A stretch of 64,000 nucleotides of DNA from Antedon mediterranea (GCF_964355755.1 NC_092676.1:14180288-14244287), one strand, 5' to 3'. Numbered from the stretch's first letter, positions 46,701 to 54,650 are shown. Numbers and translations: made by a program. The notes: a model not told the origin generated them from the sequence alone.

Positions 46701-49455
46701 GTGCTTCATCCGGTAAAAATCGGAGTGTTGTATGTGGAGCGATTGATAGGGCACTTACTAGACGGTGCGCACAATAAGTGTATTTCTGAATGCGATTAGT
46801 CAACGTCGCATAGCAAAATTTCTCACAATAGAAAGCATCACCATTAGATATCACTTTTCCGTAATTTATCAGTTTTTATAATACGGTGCATTATTTGCAC
46901 ATTACACACAATTATCTAGCAATGTACAAGATTTCAAAATCAAAATCCAGCTTTAATACAATATGAATTATATTCTAAATTTAAACCTATGAAGTGTTGA
47001 TAGATGACCGAGCATATTATTCATCATACCACTTTTACACTCCCTGCAAAAGTCTGTAGTTGACCTGGAATTATGTAACTCGGGTCATACCCGGGACATG
47101 GATATAATTCAGTGTCAAGTCAACCCGTATCATGTACTTCATGTTCGTAATGTAAACAGTCCCATCTATGTTTCCCAGTTGGTTGCTATCCTCGCTCACT
47201 TAGAGTATTTAAATTTTATTTCAATAAACATTACTCTTCATAAGTTTTTCTTATAGGCATTAAACAAATTGTAGGAGGTATATTGAGTTACTAGTCTCTT
47301 GATTTTGAACAATCGAGAACATCATGTAACACAGGTTGGCATTTGCCACTGTAAACACAAGCAACCCGTGTCATTCCCGGATTGTGGATTCCCGGATTGT
47401 GGATATAAAAAGATTGACTGCTCTATAGTATATAATTAGATGGAGGTAAATGCAAGTCCTATTTTTATTCTGAACGTAGTATTATGAGCTCCAGTTTCTT
47501 TCCACTCCGCCTTATCCTCTGTAGGACAATACTCCTACCCCAATCTATAAAAATCCTTGCTACAGGTTTGGTATCCTCTAAATAGGGGTTGGCCAGTGTA
47601 AAAAAATATTTCTGGTTCATTTAAGCGAAAGTTTCCCAAAGGAGGTGTTCTACTTGTAATCTTTTAGTGAGATCCCTTATGAATTATTCATTCAAGCTGT
47701 CTTAATTTAACAACAAGAGGGCGAGGCAGATCAAGGCCTGAAAAAAGTTGGGAAGTGGCATCCAACAGGCTGGGGCTTCTGGAAAAAATGTACTTTTTCC
47801 TGAGCTACAGCATTGCATTCTGAGCTACTGCACATCGTCTTCCAGGGTTAATGATTGATATTATCTTTAATAATAATGTTACAATATTGGTGTAATCAAT
47901 TTGCAATTATATTTAGGAAATATATTATAACTGTAGATAATAATTGAACTGGGTCACATGAGTTAGGGGTCAACTTGTCAGAATAATTAAATGTACTCCA
48001 TTTATTTATTTTTTTTTATAAATAAGCGAAATCAATAATTTTAGTATTTGAAAAAAAAATCAATTTAGATTTAATTGTTGAAACAGGGTAGATTTCAGTT
48101 TACATTTAATACAATATTTATAATTACTCAATATCTATAATAGTGGTTATTGAGGGTAAGGGGAGAAAGCAGTATTTCCCAACCAGAAGGGGGATGGAAC
48201 TGTGTCTTGGAAATCTCTCCTCACATCTGTATATGAATTAACATCCCCCATCCCCCAAATATTAGACATTTAGCACTTCATATTACAATATTGTAATTAG
48301 GCCTGGCTTTGCATTCACTACTGATGTGAAAAAACTTCAGAAATTGTGATTATAAATAATAATGTATAATTTTCCTTATTTTGTTAAATGGTAAATGTCA
48401 CAATTCTTATTGGCTGTGTTAAAATAATATTGCTTTTGTTTTAGGATCTTGTAGGGAAAGGGGTACACATTCTGAAATATAAAGGGACTTAATAAAGATG
48501 TATCAAGGTTTTGATGGGAAAAAAAATTGTATATAAAAATGAAATATAGTAAATTGGGTAACAAAGAATGTTGTTATACAGTATATCACTAAACTTAATG
48601 CTTCAATTTAAATGGTTGAAAGTGTATGTTGTTATTTTTATTCATTTCATTCATGGTTTGGTTTTTGTTGGATGGCATAACTCAATGAAGATGTTTTTCC
48701 ATACTGTACTAATATTTTTCCATCACACAATTATTGTATTTAAACAAAGACATTACACTATTTAAAACACATTATTAAATAGGTAGGTGTCCTTATTGTT
48801 TTCATCTTTTTCGAATTTGATTTTATCCATCAAAAAATGAAATGTATAAAAGAGAAATAAAATAGGCCTAGTATAGTACTTAATTTGTATAATAGTACTA
48901 ATAATACAGTACTACTACTAAGCTACTAAGTAGTAGTTTCTAAGTACCGTAGGTGCAAACTCTGGCTAGGGGGGTTCAAAATAGAAAAAAAAATTGGTGG
49001 TGAAATTGGGCAATTTGATAAAATAGAATATACCAGTTTCACTAGCTATTGTGTTTCCACCCATGCATTAAGATTCCCATTTAACCTTACCTCTGCCTAT
49101 AATGGTATAAACTACTTTGATCAATCTGAAGGTAAATTACGTCATTTCACATGACGTCACCCATATTATTTCCCTCATCCCCTTAAAATTTGCATAACAT
49201 AACGCCACACACACAGCTCCAAGAATATATGCTGGAATTTAAGTGTAAAAAGTGCGACAATTAAAGAATTTCTCACGTACAGGACAAACACCATCATTCT
49301 TACAACATACATAACAATCAATATTGAATTATATACAGCATTATGATAGAATTACTTGACCTTTCTTTTTCTTCCTTTCCCGAACCACAAGAAGGATCAT
49401 CATTTTGATGACTGTTCATTGGGGGAATATCATCAGACGGGGTTTCTAACGCCAT
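21016..49455 (-). CDS. ZC3H4: ZC3H4/6/8-family CCCH zinc-finger protein, whole gene (11 coding exons)
   Basis: Eleven segments join with GT..AG borders and matching phases into 3,468 nt (1,155 residues plus stop). Layout: acidic EDGEI repeats, a Lys-rich run at about residues 90-107, an RGRG-rich block (about 214-305), three CCCH fingers (321-339, 350-368, 373-392), a C-terminal KxIPSLFDI-like segment, the DNWYSSDEE and ILKTIRT motifs, and many DPR motifs. This order is that of vertebrate ZC3H4/ZC3H6 and Drosophila suppressor of sable, and the length is similar. Known family role: nuclear RNA binding; ZC3H4 with WDR82 stops unproductive noncoding transcription. The same role here is inferred. 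Which vertebrate paralogue it matches is open; an invertebrate may have a single family member. UTRs and any untranslated exon are not defined. Confidence 0.9.
22867..23055 (-). CDS. ZC3H4: Zinc-finger gene, coding exon 10
   Basis: Acceptor TTTTTTTAG, donor AAACAG|GTCATT. It encodes an Asn/Ser-rich stretch, then [14 protein letters not shown] and an acidic tail that joins exon 11 through a 160-bp intron. Confidence 0.85.
23181..24210 (-). pseudogene. L2/CR1-like LINE fragment, reverse transcriptase end
   Basis: On the minus strand two frames, joined by a frameshift near 23,778, give the back half of a reverse transcriptase: [14 protein letters not shown] (catalytic FADD), [26 protein letters not shown]. 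The C-terminal region follows: [41 protein letters not shown]. The 3'UTR ends near 23,181 with a GGAACGAATAAAG-like tail. This motif order is typical of vertebrate and invertebrate L2-like elements. It lies in intron 9 of the zinc-finger gene, in the same orientation, and is inactive. Confidence 0.8.
24165..24470 (-). mobile_element. tRNA-derived SINE
   Basis: The minus-strand head GTGGCCGAGTCAGTGGAACC (A box) and GGGGTTCGAGGCTCACTC (B box) resemble tRNA-Ser/Leu. The body contains GGACTATAAACCGTAGGTCC, GTGCACTTTAAAGAACC and GTAGGGGGTTACCCC, and resembles conserved central domains of animal SINEs. It ends in a CAATCAATCAAT-type tail. It sits between two oppositely oriented L2-like fragments. 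Confidence 0.78.
24530..24960 (+). pseudogene. Second L2-like LINE 3' end, opposite strand
   Basis: The plus frame [20 protein letters not shown], then [19 protein letters not shown] and [11 protein letters not shown], matches the extreme C terminus of L2-type polymerases. About 200 bp of 3'UTR follows, ending in TGACAATAAATTTGAAG and a GAA/TGAA-rich tail. The copy is 5'-truncated. Confidence 0.7.
25037..25222 (-). pseudogene. Short LINE reverse transcriptase remnant
   Basis: The frame [20 protein letters not shown] resembles the thumb/C-terminal YxxxIxPxLEYGxPxW motif of CR1-like polymerases. Only about 60 residues are recognisable. Confidence 0.5.
25223..26989. other. Intron 9 interior, mostly unrecognised
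   Basis: The interval contains a partial copy (about 26,440-26,560, AAAGGATGCATTGTCC...) of the small element at 46,079-46,328. Otherwise I see nothing; the short frames are not convincing. Confidence 0.4.
26990..28335 (-). pseudogene. Decayed LINE reverse transcriptase (YVDD type)
   Basis: Minus-strand frames, broken near 27,440, show the linker ([18 protein letters not shown]), then [54 protein letters not shown], the catalytic YVDD in [13 protein letters not shown], and [20 protein letters not shown]. The GVPQG strand is lost at the break. Order and motifs are those of a CR1/L2-group polymerase. It lies in intron 9, sense to the host gene, and is inactive. Confidence 0.8.
28759..28988 (-). 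CDS. ZC3H4: Zinc-finger gene, coding exon 9
   Basis: Acceptor CATTTTAG, donor AATA|GTAAGT. It encodes [19 protein letters not shown] and a Gln/Glu-rich acidic tail. No domain was recognised. The phase fits exons 8 and 10. Confidence 0.82.
29376..29870 (+). repeat. Dispersed repeat copy holding the LINE empty site
   Basis: Collinear with 8,338-8,662 joined to 12,616-12,700. The sequence CCACATAACGAATGTATC (29,731-29,748) is the uninterrupted counterpart of the LINE junctions. The far end (AGATACGTAAAATACGCG) also matches 13,990-14,035. It lies in intron 8 of the zinc-finger gene. Confidence 0.78.
30555..30697 (-). CDS. ZC3H4: Zinc-finger gene, coding exon 8
   Basis: Acceptor TTTATCAG, donor AAACA|GTAAGA. 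It encodes a Pro-rich stretch ([13 protein letters not shown]), then [13 protein letters not shown], matching the KIPSLFEIVV-type motif found after the fingers in ZC3H4/6. Confidence 0.87.
31613..31722 (-). CDS. ZC3H4: Zinc-finger gene, coding exon 7 (CCCH finger 3)
   Basis: Phase and homology place the acceptor at TTTGAAG|GTCAATT; the donor is GACAAA|GTAAGT. It encodes [20 protein letters not shown] (C-x8-C-x5-C-x3-H), then [13 protein letters not shown]. This tail closely follows the family pattern after the third finger. The pyrimidine tract before the acceptor is weak. Confidence 0.9.
32661..32772 (-). CDS. ZC3H4: Zinc-finger gene, coding exon 6 (rest of finger 1, finger 2)
   Basis: Acceptor TCCTTAG, donor ATCATG|GTATCC. 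It encodes [12 protein letters not shown], completing finger 1, then [19 protein letters not shown]. Fingers 1 and 2 both have the spacing C-x7-C-x5-C-x3-H. Confidence 0.92.
33521..33910 (-). CDS. ZC3H4: Zinc-finger gene, coding exon 5 (RGRG block, start of CCCH finger 1)
   Basis: Acceptor CCTTTCAG, donor TTAAAG|GTAAAT, exactly 130 codons. It begins [16 protein letters not shown] and contains about eight tandem ADRGRG units encoded by a GC-rich 18-bp minisatellite. It ends in [11 protein letters not shown], the first two cysteines of finger 1. RG-rich blocks commonly bind RNA (known for such sequences, inferred here). Long frames on other strands and phases here are shadows of the repeat. Confidence 0.92.
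33640..33795 (-). repeat. 18-bp coding minisatellite in exon 5
   Basis: About eight near-identical 18-bp units encode ADRGRG. Third-position changes separate blocks of units (CTCCTCG, CTCCACG and CTCCTCT forms on the plus strand), so the units expanded in steps. Length polymorphism is likely. Confidence 0.9.
34087..34204 (-). CDS. ZC3H4: Zinc-finger gene, coding exon 4
   Basis: Acceptor ATTTACAG, strong donor AGT|GTAAGT. It encodes an acidic, Tyr- and His-rich segment ([16 protein letters not shown], then [10 protein letters not shown]). The phase fits both neighbours. Intron 3 upstream (34,205-42,101) holds the nested-transposon palindrome. Confidence 0.85.
34560..35240. repeat. Diverged repeats with GGTCAAAGGTCA-type motifs
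   Basis: Loose similarity to the 290-bp units at 41,200-41,790, with GATCAAAGGTCAA (34,640), GAGGTCAGAGGTCAAAG (34,815) and CTTTGACCTCAA (34,990). Probably old copies of the same dispersed family. Unit borders are unclear. Confidence 0.45.
35460..36130. mobile_element. 671-bp TA-flanked non-autonomous element (Tc1/mariner-like)
   Basis: Perfect terminal inverted repeats of at least 25 bp begin CCGTACTGACGCGGGTATAA, and the element is flanked by TA on both sides (35,458-35,459 and 36,131-36,132). The phrase GGGCTTATACCCG recurs four times inside (near 35,522, 36,034, 36,089 and 36,107). There is no open frame. The opposite palindrome arm shows the empty TA site (near 39,199). Confidence 0.88.
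36268..37702. mobile_element. 1,435-bp element with ~280-bp inverted repeats and 8-bp duplication
   Basis: The ends are GGCGCTAATGCAGTTTCG and its complement. The inverted repeats extend about 280 bp (36,268-36,545 and 37,430-37,702). The target duplication CTTTTGCT lies at 36,260-36,267 and 37,703-37,710. The opposite palindrome arm keeps a single TTTTTGCT (near 39,050). The 8-bp duplication with long repeats starting GG suggests Merlin- or Mutator-like ancestry (inference). The interior codes for nothing. Confidence 0.88.
37814..38946. mobile_element. Axial TA-flanked element of the palindrome
   Basis: Imperfect inverted ends of about 100 bp (CCGTAATTATCCAAATAATA on the left; GGCATTTATTGTTCAGA shared) lie between TA at 37,812-37,813 and 38,947-38,948. 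The palindrome arms continue outward beyond it, so I cannot tell whether it inserted at the axis or seeded the inversion. No transposase frame is present. Confidence 0.6.
39241..41171. mobile_element. 1,931-bp hAT-like non-autonomous element
   Basis: The left end CAGCGTTCCCCAACCTTTTT and the right end (complement CGCCGTTCAGCAACCT) form imperfect terminal repeats. The 8-bp target duplication TATTAGAA lies at 39,233-39,240 and 41,172-41,179, as in hAT elements. The opposite arm carries the single copy (TTCTAACA near 35,416). The interior holds a module shared with the 51.5-kb element (about 39,361-39,535) and a Penelope remnant. No transposase was found. Confidence 0.88.
40440..40746 (-). pseudogene. 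Penelope-like retroelement 3' fragment with hammerhead-like hairpins
   Basis: The minus-strand reading from about 40,705 gives [20 protein letters not shown], then [10 protein letters not shown] and [10 protein letters not shown], and then a stop. This matches the region after the GIY-YIG endonuclease at the C terminus of Penelope-like elements. Inverted 40-bp segments flank it (40,440-40,480 and 40,707-40,746). On the minus strand the downstream one reads GCCAACTAATAGTTGGC then GAAACGTC, like stem II and the GAAA/GUC parts of the hammerhead ribozymes known in Penelope LTRs. The CUGAUGA box is not intact. Confidence 0.62.
41200..41790. repeat. Two tandem ~290-bp units
   Basis: Unit 1 spans about 41,200-41,490 and unit 2 about 41,490-41,775. 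Shared landmarks: GGTCAAAGGTCAGAA (41,275 and 41,563), ATACCTTCTGATCAATTTGAG or the GCCTTCTGAACATTTTGAG variant, and AAAATGTGTAAC. Each has an AGGTCA-type direct repeat. They are part of the right palindrome arm. Confidence 0.75.
41870..41950. repeat. Fragment related to the axial element's ends
   Basis: GGCATTTATTCGAGGGAGGT followed by GTTTATTC resembles the subterminal sequence of the 37,814-38,946 element. No partner end was found nearby. Confidence 0.4.
42102..42247 (-). CDS. ZC3H4: Zinc-finger gene, coding exon 3
   Basis: Acceptor ATTCCAG, donor CACAG|GTTAGT, phase 0 in and 2 out. It encodes a Ser-rich stretch, then [13 protein letters not shown] and [12 protein letters not shown]. The basic cluster is a second candidate nuclear localisation signal. 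Confidence 0.8.
43000..44450. repeat. Palindrome with ~500-bp arms in intron 2
   Basis: Arms 43,000-43,540 and 43,950-44,447 pair over ACAGTAATTT...GCG, GACACGATGATTTAyGT, TTGTCACAAAATGAG, GGACAATTTTTAAATATATTC, ACTATTTCAATTGACTATG and GTATTAATTAAT. A related solo copy lies at 1,283-1,500. The spacer (about 43,545-43,945) includes a poly-G tract at 43,790-43,803. No transposase is present. The intron is transcribed, so the arms could fold into an RNA hairpin (inference). Confidence 0.82.
43084..43179 (+). repeat. 32-bp unit in three tandem copies
   Basis: AATAGACACGGTGATTTACA plus TGTACTCAACTA is repeated three times with no visible difference. The single-copy form is present in the other arm and in the 1.3-kb copy, so the triplication is local and recent. 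Confidence 0.9.
45473..45630. mobile_element. 158-bp hairpin MITE with TTA duplication
   Basis: The two halves are near-complementary throughout (AGCTTGGT, GCAAGGACGTAA, TTGACCAAT, CAAGCGA), separated by a ~14-bp loop. Flanking TTA lies at 45,470-45,472 and 45,631-45,633. A TTA duplication suggests PIF/Harbinger mobilisation (inference). It ends 23 bp from the exon 2 donor, inside intron 2. Confidence 0.82.
45654..45897 (-). CDS. ZC3H4: Zinc-finger gene, coding exon 2
   Basis: Acceptor AAACAG, donor ATGAAT|GTGAGT. It encodes [16 protein letters not shown], an acidic repeat seen in ZC3H4 relatives, then a long Lys/Arg run likely to be a nuclear localisation signal. The strong plus-strand open frames over this interval are shadows. 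Confidence 0.88.
46079..46328. mobile_element. ~250-bp MITE-like element
   Basis: The ends TTTAAAGATATATTGTCC and the complement of GGACAATGGATCTTTAA form imperfect inverted repeats. A partial relative starts at 26,440 with AAAGGATGCATTGTCC. The target duplication is unclear. Confidence 0.55.
46329..49360. other. Intron 1 interior, no gene seen
   Basis: A pair of overlapping open frames near 46,514-46,854 has no recognisable domain. Two copies of ATTCCCGGATTGTGGAT near 47,375-47,402 and a poly-purine stretch are the only patterns noted. Confidence 0.4.
49361..49455 (-). CDS. ZC3H4: Zinc-finger gene, coding exon 1
   Basis: Starts [12 protein letters not shown] at 49,455. The donor is AAAG|GTCAAG. 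A nearby GTAATT donor was rejected because its phase does not fit exon 2. Acidic, Ser-rich, no domain. It lies next to the presumed divergent promoter. Confidence 0.75.
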
Positions 49456-50127
49456 TACAGTTTAAAAACGTTGTGTTTCCCAATGATATATCAATAAATA
49501 AATTCTCTGAACTGATACGTATAAGATGTTCACATTATCCACTTTCGGCTACAAATAATAACGTTGAGTTGAGGGAATTTTAATAACAATTTGTAACGCC
49601 TCGTAATCGTTTCAATAGCAAAATGGCGGAATTACAAATGATAACTACGCATGCTCAAAACCCTAAGCTATTTTCTATACTACGGTGGTTTGGAAGTAAC
49701 ACCGATTCTATTTGATAAATTTGTTAATGTTTTAAAATAGTTAAACACGTTTCTTCTCATATTATTTCAACTAAGTTATTTGAAATCTTGATTTATACAT
49801 TTCGTAATAATATAATGATTAAATAACAAAGCAAAGTGTTACGATGTATTATTCTTGCCTTGACAATTTGTTTCTCTAAGCAACGAATGGAATCGTCTTG
49901 CTACTACACAGTGTGTACTGTGTAGCCAAGACGGCGCGCGACATCATCCATCCATATCCCATGTGCATCATGCGACCCAGCCCCCAACGATCTGATCTTC
50001 CCCCTCGACGGCCGCGCGCGATCGATCATCCATACAACAAGGATAACTACCTGTTTAAGTTCTAGAAATCAGCGAGAATTTTTCTTTGTTTGACTGTTAA
50101 GGATTTCAATGCTATAAATCCATAATT
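49456..50127. promoter_or_regulatory. Presumed divergent promoter and 5' exon region
   Basis: This interval lies immediately upstream of the minus-strand zinc-finger start codon. AAAATGGCGGAATT at 49,620 resembles a YY1 site. A CpG-rich patch (about 49,930-50,030, with GGCGCGCGACATC and GGCCGCGCGCGATCG) stands out from the AT-rich surroundings. ATAATT|GTAAGTAAT at 50,128 would be a good donor for a non-coding first exon of the plus-strand gene whose first coding exon is at 55,914. No experimental support is available. Confidence 0.5.
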
Positions 50128-50402
50128 GTAAGTAATTACTGGTTAAAATGTTTGATTGGTTTTGTATAATACGGCATGTTAATTTGCAATCAAGAAGCTT
50201 CACTCCGATCCTGGCTGGCTGGCCTGTGTATGTTGTGATTAGAGGTACCCTAGCCTGCCTAGCCTATACTTTTAGATAGTAGGCCTAGGCCTAGGCTAGC
50301 TATAAAAAAATCTGATCTTTCAGAAAAACTACCTTCACATATCCCACACCTTACCTGCCTGGTCTCCTTGGGCCAAACCAAGGGGTGTTTTTTAATTAAT
50401 TC

Positions 50403-50673
50403 TAGAGCACATACTATGATTACATTACATTACATATAGGCTAGGCCTACATATTTCTCACATTTTATCTGAAAACGTGACATGTAAAATTGTGTGAATT
50501 TCTTTTGAAAAATGAAATTTCATCAAAATTGGTATCTAGAGCACATACTATGATTACATTAAATATAGCCTACTAGGCTAGGCCTACATATTTCTCACAT
50601 TTTATCTGAAAACGTGACATGTAAAATTGTGTGAATTTCTTTTGAAAAATGAAATTTCATCAAAATTGGTATC
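50403..50673. repeat. ~135-bp tandem duplication, nearly identical
   Basis: Units 50,403-50,536 and 50,537-50,673 both start TAGAGCACATACTATGATTA and end CAAAATTGGTATC. They differ only around ACATTACATATAGGC. The duplication is recent and lies in the presumed first intron of the plus-strand gene. Confidence 0.92.
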
Positions 50674-51599
50674 GATTGAAAGGTTCAACATTCATCTAAT
50701 TTCTAAATTAACCGATTCACCATGATTGTAAGTTCTTAAAGCGCTCATGAGGTTAAAATTCAAGGTCATTGTAAACAAATTGTCAACAAATAAAAAGTAA
50801 ATTGAATTTACATGCGCAGTTTGATGTGCATGAATCGTGACAACAAATTATACAAAATACTCACAACTTTTTTTTTTTAAATATGCTTCTAAATATATAA
50901 AAACAATATATATAACAAAATATAACCGTTTTCGAAGCACGCTGTTCGAAACTCGACGGGAACGTTGAATGAATCTAGGCCTAAACAAACAACGCAAAAT
51001 CGTCTAAAATCCATCTTTATTTGTAATATTCACTATTTTGAAGCTTGTAATGTATACAATAAATGTATAATAAAGATTATATATCAGTTACAGTGTCTAA
51101 ATCGTCATATTTCCATGTAAAAAAAACGGAGAAAAGTCGTGGCCGTGTCCTCACGAGGGCCGTGCCATATTGTTTATCTTTGATTGTAATATGAACCCTG
51201 ACATGTCAGATGCATTATGGGAATGAAATATTTGTTCAAACTTTGCGCAATAGGTCAGTTTGTTGTTAATCATAACTTTTGACAAACATTTTGATACCAA
51301 ACTTGTTTTGGTTTCATAAGTTTCCGAAGCATTTTTGTCTAATTTTCTGCAAGCTACACATCTAAAAGATTTTTACTGTATTTTTTTTCCGCCGTTGAGT
51401 AGATAAAAGTCATGCACAAAGAAAACGATTACGATTAGTTAGCCGTGGCATTCACCTTACCTTGCGAAGAGTACAGTGTTCTCCCCAGGATTCAAATCAA
51501 GCGTCACGCTTGGTGCCGCCTCCCCCCCCCCCCCCCCGAGGGGGGAGGGGGCATTCCGATACTAAGTACTTGAGTCACAGCCCCACCATGGTTGGGGAT

Positions 51600-52570
51600 G
51601 TGGCGAAGCGATTTTGGGTAATTTACACCCTAGATGGCCGGAAATGGTACTCTCGCACATAACATTTATGTAGAATGACACCTCTGGTTTGGCCGGAAAT
51701 AACACTTATAGCGCGCTAGCAAACAACAAAACGATCGTAGCCAACTTTTTCCGCCGGTAAACATACGCGAAGAAACATTTTTTGCGTTCATTACGAACGT
51801 CAGGGGGAAGCCCCAAGGAAAAAAATAGGCCTAATCTATTAGCCTACTCATCAGTAGGACAACTCTAGTTGGCCGGAAACGAAACTTTATAGCGCACTAG
51901 CAAACAGTAAAACCATCGTAGCATACTTTTTCCGCCAGTAAACATACGCGATAAAAAAATGTTTTTGCGTTCAATACGAACGTCAAGGGGAATTCCCCGA
52001 TGAAATAAAACTAGGCCTACTCATGAGTAGGACAACTCTGTAGTTGGCCGGAAAGACACTTCATAGCGCGCTAGCAAACCGCACGATCGTAGCCTGCTTT
52101 TTCCGCCGGTAAACATACGCGATAAGAAACATTTTTTGCGTTCATTACGAACGTCAAGGGGAATTCCCCGATGAAATAAAAAATGCCTACTCATCAGTAG
52201 GACAACTCTGTAGTTGGCCGGAAAGGACACTTCATAGCGCGCTAGCAAACAGCCCGATTGAGCCTACTTTTCCGCAGGTAAACATACTGTACGCGATATA
52301 TGAAAAAAAAAATATGCCTACTCATCAGTAGGCAACTGTAGTTAGCCGGAAACGACACCTCATAGCGCGTTAGCAAACATTAAAACGATCGTAGCCTACT
52401 TTTTTTTTTCGCCGGCGGGTAAACATATGCGATAAAAAAACATTTTTTGCGTTCAAATACAAACATCGGCGGCAAGTCCCGATGAAATAAAACTATAGGC
52501 CTACTCATTAGTAAGACACCTCTAGTTGCCCGGAAATAAGACTTCATAGCGCACTAGGAAATAGGAAAAC
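51600..52570 (+). repeat. ~170-bp GC-richer tandem array
   Basis: Units share AGTTGGCCGGAAA, TAGCGCGCTAGCAAAC, CGATCGTAGCCTACTTTTTC, CGGTAAACATACGCGA and GCGTTCATTACGAACGTCA. About six copies are more or less complete. A single related unit lies inside the hAT-like element at 39,361-39,535. Confidence 0.85.
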
Positions 52571-53293
52571 ATTCGAAAGAGAGACATGGCAGTAACAAAA
52601 CACGTGCTTACACTCTTGGCGGCGGCCGGTGAAAGCACCATGTGACATACAGTATCGCAGTACTGATATCACAATACCATGTGACATCCCTTGTCACTCG
52701 ACTTTCTCACGAAGTAGGGCCTAAAACATTCTAGCACCGATGTACAAATGTACCTTAAGTTAAGTGAAATAAGACTTTAGCGCACTAGCAAATAGGAAAA
52801 CGATCGTAGCCTTCTTGAATGTATTATACGATCAAAGCAGCTAGCATTGAATTGCGCCTAGAAATCATTTGATGACGTGCGTATGTTACCGACGAAAGAG
52901 TAAATCCCACCGATAGAGTCGATTAATTCAGTGTGATATTGAAAATAATAATATCATCGATATTTATTTTTAATACACATAACATTTTTACAAGAAAAAC
53001 AATACAATCAATCATTTACTTTATTTACAATATACAAGTTACTACATTTTAGACAACAGCCAAATACTAGAGATCGAAAGAGAGACATGGCAGTAACAAA
53101 ACACGTGTTTACATCTCTCGGCGGCGGCCGGTGAAAGCGAGTCTCAGTTGTTTAACACTTTGTTATGCAGTCTTTTGTTTTTCGTCTAGTGGTCATGTCA
53201 CGTGTCTCGTGTGCATTAGGCTCTTTATGCATGCCGCAGAGAAAGTACCGTACCTCCTGCCTGTTAATCTATTTTTAGATTGTTGTTATTTTT

Positions 53294-53380
53294 AAGCGTC
53301 ACGGATAAGGTTTTAAGCGTCACGGCCGACCGTAAAGCGTCACGGTAGAGAACCCAAGCGTCACGGTACCGTGACGCTTC
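53294..53380. repeat. Subterminal 11-bp repeat array
   Basis: AAGCGTCACGG occurs four times in direct orientation, followed by one inverted copy (CCGTGACGCTT). A single CAAGCGTCACGC occurs near the other end at 51,502. Such arrays often bind transposase (inference). Confidence 0.85.
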
Positions 53381-54164
53381 AAAGGCCTGGGGAGAACACT
53401 GTGAGTAATATACAGATAATTATTAATTATTGATTCCTTTGCAATAATATATTCACTTAGGCCTAGGTCGTTTATATTAACTTTAGAATCTGTAAGCCTA
53501 CATTAATAATAATAAAATTATTATTGGGTAGGCCGAATAAATAATAATCCATCTTTTTCGAGGAGCCGAGTCACCGACTGCTCAGCGCGCAGCGCGTACC
53601 AGGTTACTACCGTGAGTATTAACCAATCATAAATGGTCTTTCAGCACATCTAGGGAGGGCTAATAACAAATGAGGATGCTATGTATGCATAGTTTAAATA
53701 GTTTAATTGATTAATTTCTTCAAGCAAGTTGCATGGTGCAGCGGGTGAAACGTTGCATCGTGATGATGGACAAACCATCGCAAGTTTAAATCTCAGTAGA
53801 TGACTTTTGTTTATTTATCGCCAAACGTGAGTGTTGCCACACAAAAATTACACAGTCAATATCATCATACTCAAGAATTTGCTGGATTTTATGTGTTTAA
53901 TGACATGGACACGACAATTAAGCGAAAATTACTCAGTCAATATCATCGTACTCAAGGATATACGATTTACTATCCTCGCAGCGGTAGTCATGTGATGCAG
54001 GTTCAACCAATCGCGTTCATTCATGTACAGTATTTACTATGTAATGTGTATTTACTATGCTATGTAATATGAATCAATAATTAATAAATATTTATTGTAG
54101 GGAGCTAATTTTGGTGTCAAATTGTTCGCAATATATACTGTATGTAGGTACAATCAATGATGGT

Positions 54165-54650
54165 ACTTTTTCTTTCAGTTAATCAAAAGAAACTTGCTGA
54201 AAATGAACTTTTGCAATTTAAATGATTATTATTAAGGATTATCCATTCAAAAGTTATGCCTGATCCAATTGAAGTTGCCAAAAAATAATAATGATATATA
54301 TTTGGAACCATTTTTGAAGGGTTATAAACTTTTATACTAATAACTTTAAAGTTCTTATTTTTGCCAAACCCATAGATACCATAGAGTTGTACAAGACTAT
54401 TTTTTTGGGGGGTCCTCAACAAAATTTTTTTTAGATACTGTAGCCCTCCATAATTGGTTTTCAGGGCTTTTTGCACTCGTTTTTTCCAAATGTCTTAAAA
54501 ATGCCCCAAAAGTTCATGTCTTTATAATGATTCGTAACTTTTGAACCAGTGTATGAATTGACGTCCTTTTTTTTAAATTTTAGTAAGATTATTTATATTG
54601 ATGGGTAGGTAGTTCTGAAATACAACATAAAATATTGTTAAAAAATGTTG
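54165..54650 (+). repeat. Partial copy of the 57.2-60.4-kb element interior
   Basis: Collinear with 57,190-57,640: CTTTTTCTTTCAGTTAA, TTTTGCAATTTAAATGATT, AGAGTTGTACAA, TAACTTTTGAAC. The ends of the element are not recognisable here. Confidence 0.7.

Larger units (their letters stand above)
51473..53402. mobile_element. 1.93-kb inverted-repeat element with internal arrays
   Basis: A perfect 17-bp terminal inverted repeat (ACAGTGTTCTCCCCAGG) is flanked by GAGT on both sides (51,469-51,472 and 53,403-53,406). This is a possible 4-bp target duplication; an 8-bp one does not fit. The interior is built of arrays: about six ~170-bp units (51,600-52,570), two ~75-bp units sharing AGAGAGACATGGCAGTAACA (52,570 and 53,084), and a subterminal array of AAGCGTCACGG (53,294-53,380). 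No transposase. The superfamily is uncertain. Confidence 0.8.

Noticed and set aside
46514-46854. Overlapping 87- and 90-codon frames in intron 1
   Set aside because: No domain, splice context or repeat homology could be identified. Left unannotated.
51473-53402. Assignment of the 51.5-kb element to hAT because it shares a module with the 39.2-kb hAT-like element
   Set aside because: The flanking octamers do not match, and the only flank match is 4 bp (GAGT). The shared module may have been captured.
53726-53800. tRNA-like segment (GGTGCAGCGGGTGAAA ... AAGTTTAAATCTC)
   Set aside because: The A- and B-box resemblance is weak, and there is no plausible acceptor stem or cloverleaf.
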